Of a DNA stretch of 64,000 nt, positions 11,166 through 24,491 are shown piece after piece. Made by a program: the position numbers and the translations under genes. The stretch spans positions 122,261,866 to 122,325,865 of the forward strand of contig OV884011.1 of the NCBI GenBank assembly GCA_930367205.1, written 5' to 3'. This DNA comes from Acanthosoma haemorrhoidale (Eukaryota; Arthropoda; Insecta; Hemiptera; Acanthosomatidae). The notes beneath the pieces are model-generated. The model did no database searches. It saw only the letters and a program-made list of their open reading frames with translations, and was not told the DNA's origin. Numbering within the stretch: position 1 is the stretch's first letter; each line of letters begins with the position of its first letter.

Positions 11166-14100
11166 TTAAATTTTATTTTTGTATTAGATTTTCTACTAAG
11201 TCGAATGGAAAATGTGTTCATTTCAATATGTCAATAAACAGACAGTTTTTTTCCTTTTTCATTTCATGACATTTAAAATTGCTTTGTTTCTACCAAGCAT
11301 CGTAAATGCTTTAATGACTATTATACACAATATAAATGGCGATAGGATGACCTTACCTATTAGCGCCGCCGCTCAAAGAACTAGCTCATACTAGAATTAG
11401 AACTGGTCGAATTATTTTAAGCAGTTATTGTTCCACATTATCAAGGGAGTATTAAGCTGCGACAGTGGCCGACGGGTTAAATAAAGAACACAATTGGTCT
11501 AACCCGATCCTAGTTGGAACTGGTATTCAGAGGTTCACCAGTATAGATAATTCTGTAGCTTGAAAAATATGTTTTCACGGTGTTATTCGTTATGTGAACA
11601 ATGCTGATAACTTTTAGAGAGCTTGTGCAAAAAATGTATGAATTTAATTGGTCCAACCGATCAAACTAGTGCGTTATTAATTATCATTTGCATATATATG
11701 TATATTTCACCCTTCATTAAGGTTTCTTTATTTTTTTTAACCAGAAACCCCTGTGCCTGTCTGACTGTCTTCGTAATTTGAAGTCCCTTGTTTGGCCTAG
11801 GGACGTGGTAGGATAACCTGACAACATGTAAACTAATGTCGATTACAAAAATCATGATCAACTATCATTAATTATAAGTTGGTAATATTTGTCTGACTTC
11901 TCGTAAAAAATAATATAATTAATGAAGGGTAATTTCAATTTCAATAATGAAATAAATATTTTTCTATCTTATTGAATACGATATCAAACTATCTTATGTA
12001 TCTTGGTCTCGTGATTAATAATATGCATTAGTTTTTGGGACTTTAGCAGACTAAAATTACAAAAAGTCAAAACCTATCGTTTAAGTAGTAATGATCCTGG
12101 GTTTTTTGTAAACCGTGTTTAACCTCCATTCGGAAAATATTGCACCCAACTTCCAAATAAAAACGAATAAAACTAAAAAAAAAAAATAAGGCTAAAAGTA
12201 TTAAATAATTACTTGGTTATTAAAATAATTACTGATCCCTCGGATTAAATCATCAAATTAAAGCCTTAGTTGTCCCCATTAATAAAAACAGAGGATTATC
12301 ATAACAAAATGTCAATAAAACTGTTATTAATATCATGTGCACAGCCGTTTCTTGATAAAGGTACATAATATTTTCTGTAAAAACAAGAAAGTTCTAATTT
12401 TTTCATCAATAATCCTAGAAATAATAACAGAAAAATAAAAATAATTAAGTTATAATTTAACTACGAGTAAAAACGAATTTTTTGCGAGCATGTAGTATGT
12501 TCAACGAGGGGGGGGGACTTCAAGATAAGCAAGAAACGACAATTGCACCCTAAATTATGACGTCTACCACCACCACATAATGCAACTTAAAAAAACAACT
12601 TACGACTCGTCGCATAACATGCAAACAATTAAATATATAAATTGAAAATATATGGTGTGCTTTTTTTCCCCCTCTCTTCCTGGGATCGTTATTCCGTACG
12701 GGGTTTCCCGATGTGCTCGATAGGCAGATTCATGGGATGTTCGACGTCTGTTGTGGGCGTACATTGGATACGTTGACTCCAGTGCAATTGGGATTGCTGC
12801 ATTGGTCAACGTTCCTTGGTTTGTTCTCTAAAACCGCTTTGATTGGTAAATAAATAGGCCCTTAAATGATATTTACAATGAGGCTTACAGACTATTTACA
12901 AGCGCTGCATCCTCTTCTATACATTCTAATCCTAACTTATTATATGTTTACAATGCCTCTATACCATCCCGTACAACGATGGCTTCTTCCTTGAGGAGGC
13001 TTTCTGAAATCACGGCTGCTCATCCTGCACTGCTGTGAAGTGGCCCAGCCTCTGTAGCTCCTTCCATGTCTGGACAAAGAGGAGAAAGGCTACGTAATTT
13101 TCCTACATGTTAACCCGCGACGAAGGGTTGGACTCTCTTCAAATGAAACAAATATTGAGATCGGCCACATCTTATTAACCTTCTCTGTCTCGAAAGGAGG
13201 TGGGAAAAAGGATTTACTATCAAGTAACCTCTTATAACCCTTGAAAATACCGTATATTTTTTATTGTGTTTTAGCCTAAGGAGAGTTCATTCCGGTATTC
13301 TAAAATTTTTCTACTATATTTCTACAGTATTTCTAAAATTGGATGCGCTAGGCTCACCACTACAAAATCTAAATTTCCAATAAGTAGATTTTTTTGGGTT
13401 TGTTTCTTTTGAATTTTAATGAGGGTTTCTGCAGTAAGCAAGGTGAACTGATCTTGGATTAAATGCAACCGTGGCGATCATTGTTGCATGATCTGTGGTT
13501 TCACGTAAATGACATCTGTGGAAAATTCCTTAATTGTCAATTTCACCTGGGGTAGTTTTAATGAAATAATAGCTTTTTAACGTTTTGGGGGTTTCTGAAA
13601 TTTCACATATTACTTAAAATAAATATATCCTGAGCAGCTCATCAATTGTCGGAGAAACCTACAGATCTAAAAGTTTTCTCGTCTATACCAGTTAGTACTC
13701 GCCGCAATGTTTCTATAAGAAATAACTCACTACTTCAGTTGCGTCAAGGTCGTCATATACTGTGCGGAATCAGGCTAAATGCTTTAGAAGCTCAAAATTT
13801 TCTCTGTACTAAGCATTATTCACAGCATGTTTCAATACAATAGTTCACTGACGAACTAACTTCATCAGTTGCGTGAGGGTTGCGAGGTATTGTGGAGAAA
13901 CTGGTCACCTTTCACTTGCTCTGACAAGCGTTACTCACCACCATAATCCACCTTCAATCTCTTTATTTATTTCAATTTCAAGCAAGCAACAAAATATACT
14001 TGGTTTTTTTTTTGTACACACAATATCTTTTTATTTACACACGAAACGATCTCGCAATCTATTTAATATAACGATTGTGAGACTCATTGCTTCTCAAATA

Positions 14101-16850
14101 AACAACAACGAAATGTGAGTCCCAACATCTTTGTCCCCCCCCCCCTTGAAATACGAAAGTAAACTAGAGACTTCATAACTTATTGTGGGGAGACAAGCAT
14201 TTATTTGATAAATTACAACCCACAACTAAAAATTATACCCAATACACTTTCACCACCGACAAAAAATAAAAACTCACTACTTCTAACTCTCTGAAACCTC
14301 TGTATAATAACTCACTAAAATATTGTTCATTTAATGCAATACAATTCTTCCAATTTTTATTCACATGTCATGCGATACAGTTAAAAAAGTAAACATCAAA
14401 TACTGTCAAATCAAGGAATTAACAAATGACTAGGTCAGGACTAAATAGTCTGATTGTCGGTATTGTAGACCTGGTTTCTTTAATAAACGCACTACTAATT
14501 TTTCACCAACGTCCACAGCCATCCCTATTGGGTAAAATCTCTATATAATAATTGGTATCTTATGTCTTGAGACGTAGTCAGGAACTAGGTCTATGCCATG
14601 GAAACTTATTTTCGATTTGCGAAAATGAAAGATATTTCATACATTTATTAATTATATATCTTTATCTTATTAATTATCTTACAAATTAACAAATTTGTAT
14701 GTTTTGTCATTAGCTTTGTCCCTGCTTCAGGCAATTTTATGAGATGAAAACTTAGTCACAATTACATTTCTGTGAAAGTTTTAAATAAAATAAAATTGTG
14801 GAAAACCTCGCAATCCACATGACCTCGACGGATTTATGTACTTCCGTATTCATGTGATAAATTCACGTGCAAACATGTACGGGCCTAGTCATTACCTCAT
14901 TTGTATGATTAATGGCAGAGTATGACCTAGATCAGACCTCTGCCTATTAAGGTTTTATTAAAACTAATGATTGCATTAGTGATGATCATAGACCTAGAAG
15001 CGAGCGGTGACTATGCACTGTGCGAGGTGACGGATGCACTTGGGTGAAACCAGAAACCAATTGTCTGATTAGGAGGTGCCTACAGCCGGCGTGTGCCGGT
15101 TAGAAGGCCGGCCAGCCAGTAAGGCAGTGTGAACAGGTTTTTTTTTTTTTGGTATGGCGGTATGACGCGATCATCTGGCGAGATAGAATGCGTGTTTGCA
15201 CTTCGGATTTCGAAACCAGACGAAACGTACATATCCAGTAGTAATAGTAGGTATGAAGCCATTCCACGGACTGTTTCCAAATATTTTTCTTTTTTAATAT
15301 TTATTTTTTTCCCTATCCCTCTCAATGTACCCTAGGATCGTATGGTTTCTGATAAAGGATTGGAGAGCTTTCTGAAACGTCGCGTGCTATTAATTGGCCT
15401 GCTCGCTGTATGAAAACAATCAGACTGATTTCCAAAAAAAATCTGGCCCAATAAACCAATGTGTCTGCAGAATTCACTGTCTAAAGGCCTAGAAAAGCTC
15501 ACCCTGAAAATATATACTGCTTACTGCATTTATAGAAGACTACAGAATTATACCGAGTCATAACTTGCACTTACGTTAGGAGAGCCTTCGACAGCATGTG
15601 GTAAAAAATGGCGAATTTTTAATATCGGGATTTATCCGAGTTTAATTACACGTGCATTCCGATCAATCCTTTTTATTATATCAATGGAATGGTATAGGAA
15701 TCAATGCAGTCGAAAGTAAATATCAATGTTTAGTTAAAACATATCGATATTTACTAATCGATATTTCATTACCGTAAACTGGTTTAGTACTACCGTGTTA
15801 GTTAACTCAACAGAAGAGGTATCAGTAAATATTGAGAAGTGGATGCAGTGTCGCTAGCTTACTGTGCCACTTTTATGGTTAGACATAAAAAAATCAAAAC
15901 ATAAAAAAAAAACATGATAATTAGTAGTTCATGAAGGGGAATGGTTAGGTCATAAAAGCTGTAAATTTATCTTATAATTCGATTTTTAACGTGTTAAAAC
16001 GAAAAACTCTTTATTCTGGTTTTTTTATAATTAGGCTCTTAAAAGGAAGATCAATAAAAGGGCACGGTGGGAGAAAAGATGGTTGGTGTGATAAAATACT
16101 AAAGGCAACTTGAATAAAATAAGTGGCAATCCCTTGATGAAAAATCTTTCTTTGGTCCAAGTTAATAATGCAGTGAGTGCTAGTAAAAAAAAAAAGATAC
16201 TTCCTGGAGTGCCACAAGGTGGGCCGTGGGCCTCAGAGGGCTACAATTAGCCGCACGTGGCATGTCTGTTCCTTGCGAAAAATTCTTGGCCTTTGATGAA
16301 TTATGCTGATTATCTAGGTATAATGATTCCTCCTGCTTTGAAATTTTACTAGCGAAAGAGAATTTCCCCAACAGTGGAGGAAAAAATGTCAATACTTCAA
16401 ACCTAGGTGCCCTACTGATCTATGTTCCAAACGCATTGATTTTTTAGTGGCATATTTTCACGCTGGGGGTTTCGTCTGCATACCATTGGAAATATACCGA
16501 CTAAGAACCAGCCAAGTTGTTACCAAAATGGTATTTATTCTCTGAATTCTTCTCTGGGGATATCTTCAACACATCTGGCATTTCTGTGTGGCCTTAGCTT
16601 ATATTACATTTTAAAATCAACTTAATAATCAACTCGCTATCAAATAAATAATTAACTAAATATTACAGCAACTTAAAAAAGAAATAAAACAAAATACATC
16701 AATACAGTTCATAATGTATCGAACTGACAAAATATTTTTATGAAAACATTTTTGTATAATACAGCTCAGGTGGAAAAAGGAAAAGTTATTTGCATAAAAC
16801 GTGCAAAAGATAATTATTATTGGCTCTGCTTCCGTCTTCAAATCAAATCC
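11166..16850. other. AT-rich intergenic DNA, no gene recognised
   Basis: There is no credible gene. G/C homopolymer tracts lie at 12508-12516 and 14135-14145. Two related stretches, about 13725-13775 and 13855-13905, share a 'CAGTTGCGT' core and similar flanks, which suggests an old local duplication. Poly-T and poly-A runs are frequent. Short open frames in this stretch look random. Confidence 0.45.
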
Positions 16851-16869
16851 TGAATTCAACCTGAACATT

Positions 16870-17260
16870 CACCATCGATGCTAATCCTATCCATTTCTTC
16901 ACACCAGTCAAATATTTCACTTAGACCCTCGACAGAACTCTATTCTGGAAATTCCTTATGATCCTTAATCCATATCCCCATAATATAATTACCCTTATAA
17001 GAAGTTTCCTCTCTTGTCTTTCCTCACTCCTTATGTTTAGAACCTTCAAATCTCGCAATACTAGATCCTGTCCTCCCGATCTGTATTTCCCTTCTCAAAA
17101 ATCTACTTCCTTTGACCGTTATTTTCTTATCCGTGCCGCAAACCTTTGAACTATATTCTCACCAATATTCGTCATCCTCCAACTCCCCCAATCTTTAAAT
17201 CTAGACTTAACCAGTTTCTTATCGCCCTCTAATCTAACTAGTCATTAATTTTATTTATTC
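16870..17260 (+). pseudogene. LINE ORF2 C-terminal remnant
   Basis: The + strand encodes a C-terminal LINE tail. A block 'RSCPPDLYFPSQ' is followed by 'FDRYFLIRAANLW' (about 17070-17155). In another frame there is 'NIRHPPTPPIFKSRLNQFL' (about 17165-17225). The pattern of an 'F.R.A.LWN.L' block followed by 'FKSRL..FL' is the usual end of CR1- and jockey-type ORF2 proteins. The fragment is frameshifted and lacks RT. It resembles the minus-strand element at 60.96-62.1 kb in type, though I cannot say they are the same family. Confidence 0.55.
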
Positions 17261-19244
17261 CTCATTTTAATTCATCCCATCATCCTTTCAAGCTCTTATC
17301 CTCTAGTAATAATTGCTACATTTCCCATATGTTCTAGTTACAATTGTTAGCGAATGTCATTCACTTCTACTCATTTATTAAGAAGGTGCTGGTTCTTTGA
17401 AGTCACCAAACATTTAGCTTTATTATTTATAAGAAAAATATAGTGTCAATTTATGGCATATATTTTTCATTGTTTGCAAGCTAAACATACTTATTTGTTC
17501 TTTTTTGTTACTGTCAGGAAAAAGTGATCCATAATAAAGTGTTTTTTAATTCATTTCGTTTACAATTACTTTAAATTAAGTGTTTTTTAATGTAATATTT
17601 TAACGATATTGGGTTGACAAATCTATCTATAAGTCAATGTAGTAAGACGTTTTTATTTTGGGGCTACGATAGGTTAAAATTATTAGGTATACTGGATCAT
17701 TTTTGGGACACCGTCGTAGTGGAAACACCTAAGTACCCCCCTGCTTAAAATGGACCCTCCACTTGGACTCGAAGTTGCCTATCATTCAGAAGAAACTTGC
17801 ACACGTAAGGTTAACGAACTGCATTTGGCCAAACAATTCCTCACGAAGAAAATATGAGGAAAAAAACTCCCCGCCCGCCATGCGTTAATGCTTGGAATAC
17901 AAGCAATGCACACAGTGATCAAATTCCCAAAGCAGACTTTTTTTGCATCTAATAGTTTTGGTGATGATTAAAGAGGTGCCAGAAGTTTTAAAACTTACAT
18001 AGTATTAAACGTTAAATCTGTACCTAGAGAAGTTTTTTTTTAGCTTTAATGCCCCCATAATCACATTCCCACACGAAAATTTCGGTATTTCCGCATTATA
18101 TGTTTGATATTTTGGTGAAAAGTCTTAAGCTGCTCTGTTTCGCCCAGGAGATTTCAGGAGGTTTCACCTGTATTTATTTCGCTGTGGTTCCTAAAGGTCT
18201 TTTAATTCTCGAAATGGAAGATCGTCTTGGCGTAAAACTCTACATGAATAGAAGTACCATATAAATCCACAATTCCTTTCTCAAAAAGGGCATATATAGG
18301 TGTAAAACTCCAAGATAACAAAAATCTGATTTTTTTTCTTATTTAAGTGCAGGCTAATTGCCACCATTCACTCCCCCGTCGGCATGTTACAACAGTGCTT
18401 TATGTTCTATCTTGGCAAGCATTTTTTGTCGCGTCGCCTTGGAAAAACTGCTTACGAGGATTGAAATCAATTTGATACATCAAAGGGCTCAACTTTTTTT
18501 TTAATGATTCATAGTTTGAGAAAATGTATGGTGTAAGGATTCAGGTCGAATAATTGTTAGCCGGGTGATTAATGAGCATCCTTAGAATTTTAATAGTTAA
18601 TTTTACTCTCTTAACTATTAGGTTCGCCATTTCTCGTCACCAAAATCGCACACCATCACTGCGCACTGGACTCCTAATACGAAAGCGGAATTACGCTAAC
18701 AACCAAATTCAAATTGTACAGATCGGTTGTCACTATTTATAATGTATTAATTCAGTACGCTAAGGAATTTTCATCCATTACAGTAAATTCTGATTGATGG
18801 TTTTAAAAATTTAGCTAAACATTATTTTGACAATGCAAAAGAAAGGTGTCTATCCTTAGTGAAGTGTAACAGAAATGAGAGTTACGGAGAGTGGATGTTT
18901 CAGACTTGGATCATCGCCAGCAAGGGATGCTCTCGAAAATTTTTAGAAATGTAAATTTTAGTATTCTCATTCGAAATCAAACTTTCCTATTAAGGAATAA
19001 GGCAGGTTTAATCGCCTTTACTTGTTGGCACTGATTCGTGTATTTAATAATTATTGGCCATTGATGGTCATGTGAAATAAAATTAAAAAAAAACGATCGT
19101 TTCTAAGTGTCATTGTTCAATTTGTTTTATTTTCACATGGTACTTCAAGTTTTAATTATTAGAAAAAAAATAGAAGCAATGCAATTTTTGAACTCAATTA
19201 AAATTAAAACTTGGTGTATTAAAAAAAAATGATTAATAAGTCAC
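17261..19244. other. AT-rich intergenic DNA, nothing recognised
   Basis: No gene or RNA signal is visible. A possible LINE 3' UTR continues to about 17450. The rest is AT-rich with short random frames. Confidence 0.4.
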
Positions 19245-20110
19245 AGAAAATGATAGTTAGTAGCTAATTGGGTCTCAGTTTTTCTTTAACAAAGATTTAG
19301 GGCATCAACCTCTCACAACACACTTTCACTCTTCTCCCATATACGGTAATTCACTTCACTGCATTCAGTGGAGCAGCTGAAATTACAACCGCAATAGACC
19401 AGGCTGCATGAAGACTCGAGTATTCAAAAATTCCGCACCACCGTTTTTCTTCGGATTTGTGTTGAGGGGGGCCTAAAGGTTAGGAAAATGCATGGTGCCG
19501 GCGTTGGTAAGGACAGGTTAAATTGGGAGGGGGGGGGAGCGCTAAATCGCTGAATTGACTATATCTCGGCCACTATCGGTTTTAGAAAAATTTAATTGGT
19601 CTCAAATTGTCCATTTTTAAATTTTCTACAACTTATATTATATTTAAGTCATAACCATGGCGTCTTAAAGTCAACCGTTCTTCTATAAATCAATAAAAAA
19701 TGAAAAATGTTTACATTTAAGCCTCTTTTTTGAAAGGGGTTGTAGTTACTACGTGTAAACCGAATAAATTATGGAGAGAATATGGCGTAGTTATTAGTAT
19801 ACAATTTAGTTCACGTAACTTGCAAACGGATGTGAGGGCTGAGAGTTGGAGGAGGTACTACCTCTGTTTTCGCCTTCCTCTCACTTTTTTCATTCCATTA
19901 GTTTTTCTCTTGAACTCTTCAAACCGTTGTATAGAGGGTCTTCTGTCTATTTCTATCTATGAATAAAAGGAAAATGCATGGCGTCGTTAATGGCAGGTGA
20001 AGTCGGGAGGGGATGGGATCGCTAAATCGCGAGGCCTTATCTCAGCAAACATTGATTTTAAAGAAAAGCAATTGGTCTTAAATTATTTGTTTTTAAATTT
20101 TCTACTTTAT
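19245..20110 (+). repeat. Left arm of long inverted repeat, with internal tandem duplication
   Basis: This segment matches, in inverted orientation, 21690-22410. Shared anchors include 'TTTAGGGCAT' (19298), 'CACTCTTCTCCCATAT', 'GTTAGGAAAATGCA', 'GATGTGAG.GCTGAGA' and 'TTTCGCCTTCCTCTCAC'. The arm also contains a partial tandem duplication: the unit starting GGAAAATGCATGG at 19482 recurs at 19968, a period of 486 bases. A 9-base G tract sits in the first unit only. The arms are clearly diverged, perhaps 75-85% alike by eye. They could be terminal repeats of one element or two copies of a dispersed repeat. Confidence 0.7.
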
Positions 20111-20114
20111 AGTA

Positions 20115-20160
20115 CATATATATACACACACACATACATATACATATATATATATTATAT
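20115..20160. repeat. TA/CA microsatellite
   Basis: Alternating TATA, CACA and TACA units directly follow the end of the left inverted-repeat arm. Confidence 0.8.
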
Positions 20161-20849
20161 GTGACTCCAGGTAGTAAATCCATGCATTATTGAGCTGTGG
20201 TGAGTCAGGGAAGGTAGGATAAAGGTCAAAGTAACGAACGGAGAAAAAAAATAAATGAATATTTACTTTCAAGGTACATAATTGGTTGACTTACTGTTTT
20301 TATAATTTATTAGCTACTTGAACTACAATAATGTCCCTGCATGGATTTGCATAACTTGATACAGAAGGTGTTATTTTTTCGGCAGGAGCAGCCTCCAGTT
20401 GAGTAGCGCCGTGGTGGGTTAGGAAAATCGTCGGTTTTGTCATTTTCTGGGGAATGTACTCTTCGCTAACTTTAAGGTATCTAAAATTTGAATAATTTAT
20501 GAATGTAAACTGTCCATTCCTAGCATTTTTCCGTGCATATGTTCGGGTCGCCGCCCCTTAAACATTGGAGCCTAATGTTAAACCTAAGAGGTGCAAATGA
20601 ATCTGGGGATGTTAACTCTAAAGCCCGCTTGCTGTCAGAAATATCTGTGGCGTAGCTTAGAGGTCCTACGATCACAAAACAGATAGGTCTGCTCTACCTT
20701 TTAGAATTTTAGAGATGAGGAGTCACTGCCACCTCCAAACGTAAAAAGTCCCTAAAATACAAAATCCATTGCTGCAAACTTGCTAAGGCTTGTTTTTTTA
20801 TATCCTAAACGACTGGCCGTTCCAAGGTTTTCAGCTGCTATATGACAGA

Positions 20850-21266
20850 CTAGTAAATGCGTCTTCTTGGGCAAGCCTCTGAAATACAATACGTTAATGT
20901 TATCCGTAGAACATTTGACTTTGAATGTTCAGACGCATGAAACACATGATTCGGTTCCAGGCAGCCGGACTTGAGTTCAGGGACTATAACAGATCCCTGC
21001 AGATTGTAGCACGTTATAGGGTCGTTGAATCCTCCGCAGAAGAAAAGCTTCTTATCTTCTGGAATCTTTGCGAAAATTAGGAGACATTTACACAGGTATT
21101 TAACCATCTGAAATTGATTTCCAACAATGACGAAGAAGTCATTGCCGCCTGTCGTGATACTATTTGTAGTGTGCATGATAGCATTAATGGAGGGAGGGGC
21201 TCGTCCCTTCGACCGTAATTTTGACTCTGACAACTGGATAGAAATATCGTCATATCTATCAAACAC
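20850..21266 (-). pseudogene. Decayed transposon-type protein fragment
   Basis: A 138-codon minus-strand frame begins 'FDRYDDISI', runs through 'RSKG', 'NDFFVI' and 'KKLFFCGGF.DP', and ends near 'ELKSGCLEPN...FHASEHSKSNVLRI'. I recall this order (FDRY, GGF.D, then a stretch usually containing EEADTR before an 'FHA' block) from a multicopy arthropod and cnidarian protein family that behaves like transposon cargo. The EEADTR-like step is degraded here. It is probably a relic. It lies between two inverted repeat arms, which fits a transposon interior. The family name is uncertain. Confidence 0.45.
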
Positions 21267-21689
21267 TATATCAATCCTTGCGACATATGATTGAGAGTAT
21301 AGCGATATGATTCGTAAAACTCATGAGCGAAATCGCCAAACGTTCAGTACGTTACTCCAGTTGGATTTGATACCAACTAGAGTCATTCCATCAACCAAAA
21401 ATTTTCAGAGAGTCAGAATGAATGTGTTTTTTATTTCGTCTTTACTGGAACATAATTACAAATCTATTTCTGAAGCTGAACTTTGTAGACTTTCGGTAAT
21501 GACTATCATTGTCAAATAAGTATTTAGGAAACCCAATTAATTCGCTATTAGGTTTTCATAAAATAGTAAGGTGAGACATTTCTCTTAGAATTAACTAACA
21601 TACGGTTTATTTATAGAACGTGGAATTCATTCGCCCTTTTCCCTAGCATGGACATTTTTTTTAATTTTGAGCAGGGAACATCTTTGTAA

Positions 21690-22410
21690 CTCGAGAATAG
21701 ACAGAAAACCTTCAATCCAACATTTTGAGGAGTTCAAGAGAAAAAATTATGGAATGAAAAAAGTGAGAGGAAGGCGAAAACAGAAGTCGTACCTCCTCCA
21801 TTCTCAGCACTCACATCCGTATGCAAGTTACACGAACTAAATTGGGTAATGATAATTACCCAATACTTTCTCCATAATTTATTAGTTTTATATGTAGTAA
21901 AATTCGCTTTGCCCCATTTAATATTACCAAAAGGCTTAAATTTCTACATTTTTTTTTTTCATTTTTATTGATTTATAGAGAACCGGTTAACTTCACGAAG
22001 GTCATTTGTATAATAGAAGTTGTAGTAAATTTTAAAATGAACAATTTGAGACCAATGTCATTTCTCCGAAACCAATGTTTGGTGAGATAAGGACTCGCAA
22101 GCTATTTGCCACCTACCCCCTCCGGCCCCCTCCCTACTTAACCTGCCCTTGCCGACGCCGGCACCTTGCATTTTCCTAACCTTTAGGAGCCCCCAACACA
22201 AATCCGAAGAAAAACCACGGTGCGGAATTTATGCATACTTCATGCAAAGTCAAGTCTTCATGCAGGCTGGTCTATTGGTGTAATTTCAGCTGTCCCACTC
22301 AATGCAGTTAATATGGGAGAAGAGTGGAGGTGTTTTATGAAAGATCCATGCCCTAAATTTTCGTCAAAGAATAAATGAAACCCAAATAAGATACTATCTT
22401 TTTCTTGAGT
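21690..22410 (-). repeat. Right arm of long inverted repeat
   Basis: The reverse complement of this segment follows the left arm (19245-19960) with scattered substitutions and small indels. The match includes the motif GTTAGGAAAATGCA at the complement of about 22175. The inner end lies near 21690, after which similarity stops. It carries one repeat unit, while the left arm carries one and a part. Confidence 0.7.
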
Positions 22411-22635
22411 ATAGTCCTCTCCTAGTTTGTCTACAACTCAACTAGAATGCTTAGGGACTTAATATGTTCAGACTTAATTAATTAAAGTTAGTTCTAACAA
22501 TCCTTCAATACTAATACCTTTTTTAATACTGTGACGTTTGAAGCTTAACATTTATCTAATTCAAAATTATAAGGGGGCTGCACTGTGTCGGCCTATCGGC
22601 CTGGAGATCAACCCACCCTGAGCAGGTAGAAGGGG

Positions 22636-24491
22636 TCATGGTGCTTCGGTTGAGTCGACCAGGAGATCGACCTCGATCTCTCGGCTGGGTGTGGATCGTT
22701 CAGTCCCCGTCAGGGTTCTATGCGGTCTATCTGTCTCCAGGCTTCGGCGGTCCAGCAGTGCTTCCATCGGACGGGCATTGGTGGTGGTTGAAGGTCGGAG
22801 AACAGTGAGTTGTGGCTGTGTCGAAGTGAATCGAAAATTTTGATGTCTTTTGATAAAATCTTGGATGGTGATCCGATGGAACGACAAGTGTCTACCGAGG
22901 GTAATCCCAAGGTCCGACGTGGTGTTGCAGTCTCACCAAGTTGTTGTCCGCACTTAAGCCTGTGCTGAAACCAGTCTGCTCTGGTGGGATGACTTCTTGC
23001 GTCTCGCAGTGCTCGAAGAGATGTAGGTGGATGATTCTCTCGAACAGCTTCGAGAGTTGAGTCAGCAGACTGATGGGGTGGTAATGAGAAGACTCATACC
23101 CGCTTTTCGCTGGTTTCAGCAGGGGGACGACCACAGCGTGCTTCCAGTTCTGAGGTAAATAATGCAGCCTGAAGCAGGAGTTTAACTCGTTAGTGATGTA
23201 CGAGATTCCTTTCCTCGGTAGTTGCTTGAGTAGGATGTTCTAGGTCCCGTCTTCACCTGGTGCCTTGTTCCCGTTCGTTCTTCGAATGAAGAGGGGGGTG
23301 GGTCGAGAGCTTCTATTGGCTCACAGCTTCGTAATGATCCGCCAGTATGTCCGCCTGGTTCGGTGGTGGGGATGAACTGCCCGTTCACGGCCAGCCTTAC
23401 ACCGTTCTTTTTGGACCTGCATATCTTCACGAGCTTCCACAATTGCTTGTGGTCACCGTGGAGACTAGTGAGGCGATCTTCCCTGACCGAGTTTTTCCAC
23501 TGGGCCATCAGGGACTTAACTTGGTTTGTAAGAGCATTCAAAACCGGTTTTATGTCCCAGTTTTTGTTTCTAAACCACCTGTTCTTGATATTGTTACGCT
23601 GTCTAATCAGTTGTAGAATGTGATCCGGAGGTTTCCTCAGAGAAGGGGGCTTCGGAGAAAATTTCGGGATCGATGCATTGGCGGCTCGGTCGATGACGTC
23701 TTGAAGCTGATAGATAGCGTAATCGATATCCCAGGTATGTCTCAGGGGCCTAATTGTGGGCAACTCGGTCTTGATGAGGTGCTTGTAGAGGTCCCACTTG
23801 GCCTCATCGTACCTGTATCTAGAAGCAGGCGGCTCTGGCATCTCGCCTTCTAGTTCGTAGAGCACAGGCCGGTGGTTGGAGGTGGTAAAGTCCAAGGCGG
23901 AGCATCCGGTGACTCGGTGTGGCTGTTGAGTCAGGAGTAGATCGGGCGTGGAGGTCCTGTCAGGGTTCACGAAGTGATGGAAGGTCGGCAATCCTGGGTG
24001 GATGACCTTAAATGGTGTCTTCGTGATGTAACGGCCGAGGGCGTTAGCCCTCGTACTGCTCCACCAGCTGTGGTTCGCATGGTTAGGTCGCCCACGATGA
24101 CGTGCCTTCGGTCATGAGCTATGGCAGTGAGCAGGAGCTTGCCCGAGACGCAGTTGGTTCTCGGTCTTCTGTAAACTCCTGACGCTATCATGTTCTTCGT
24201 GAGCCGTATCTGGAGCGTTACGATGTAGTGGGAGGGCCCTAGGGTCACGGGTGGGGGTAGTCTCCTACAAGGAACTCCGTGCTTCACTAAGACTGCAACT
24301 CCTCCAGAGATAGTCTCGGTGTCGTGGTGGTAAGTGGTATAACCCGGGAAGCGGCAGAAGTGGTTCTTCTTCAACCGGGTATCTGTGATTACGGCAACGT
24401 CTGGTGAATGGCACCGTGGAATTGCCTCTACGTTGGCTTGTTTGGGCCTAAAGCCGCAGACGTCGTAATTTAAAATTACGTGCCCCTTCAT
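22636..24491 (-). pseudogene. LINE ORF2 endonuclease-RT, internally deleted
   Basis: ORF2 starts at ATG 24491-24489, directly after the ORF1 stop. The endonuclease part shows 'ILNYDVCGFRPKQANVEAI', 'VAVITDTRLKK', 'GGVAVLVKHG', 'VIVGDLTMR', 'STPDLLL' and 'SNHRPV'. Jockey endonucleases normally have E in 'ETRL', N in 'GDLN' and D in 'SDH'. Here these are D, T and N, so the endonuclease looks catalytically damaged. The pre-RT region contains 'HGDHKQLWKLVK'. The RT begins with 'YHPISLL' and 'PPEQTGF' (23134-22892) but stops there. The [FY]ADD palm region is absent. The tail (22887-22636) then follows out of frame. Confidence 0.8.

Noticed and set aside
13646..14118. Two + strand frames with a repeated CAGTTGCGT motif
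   Set aside because: The similarity between 13725-13775 and 13855-13905 is weak, and neither frame resembles a protein.
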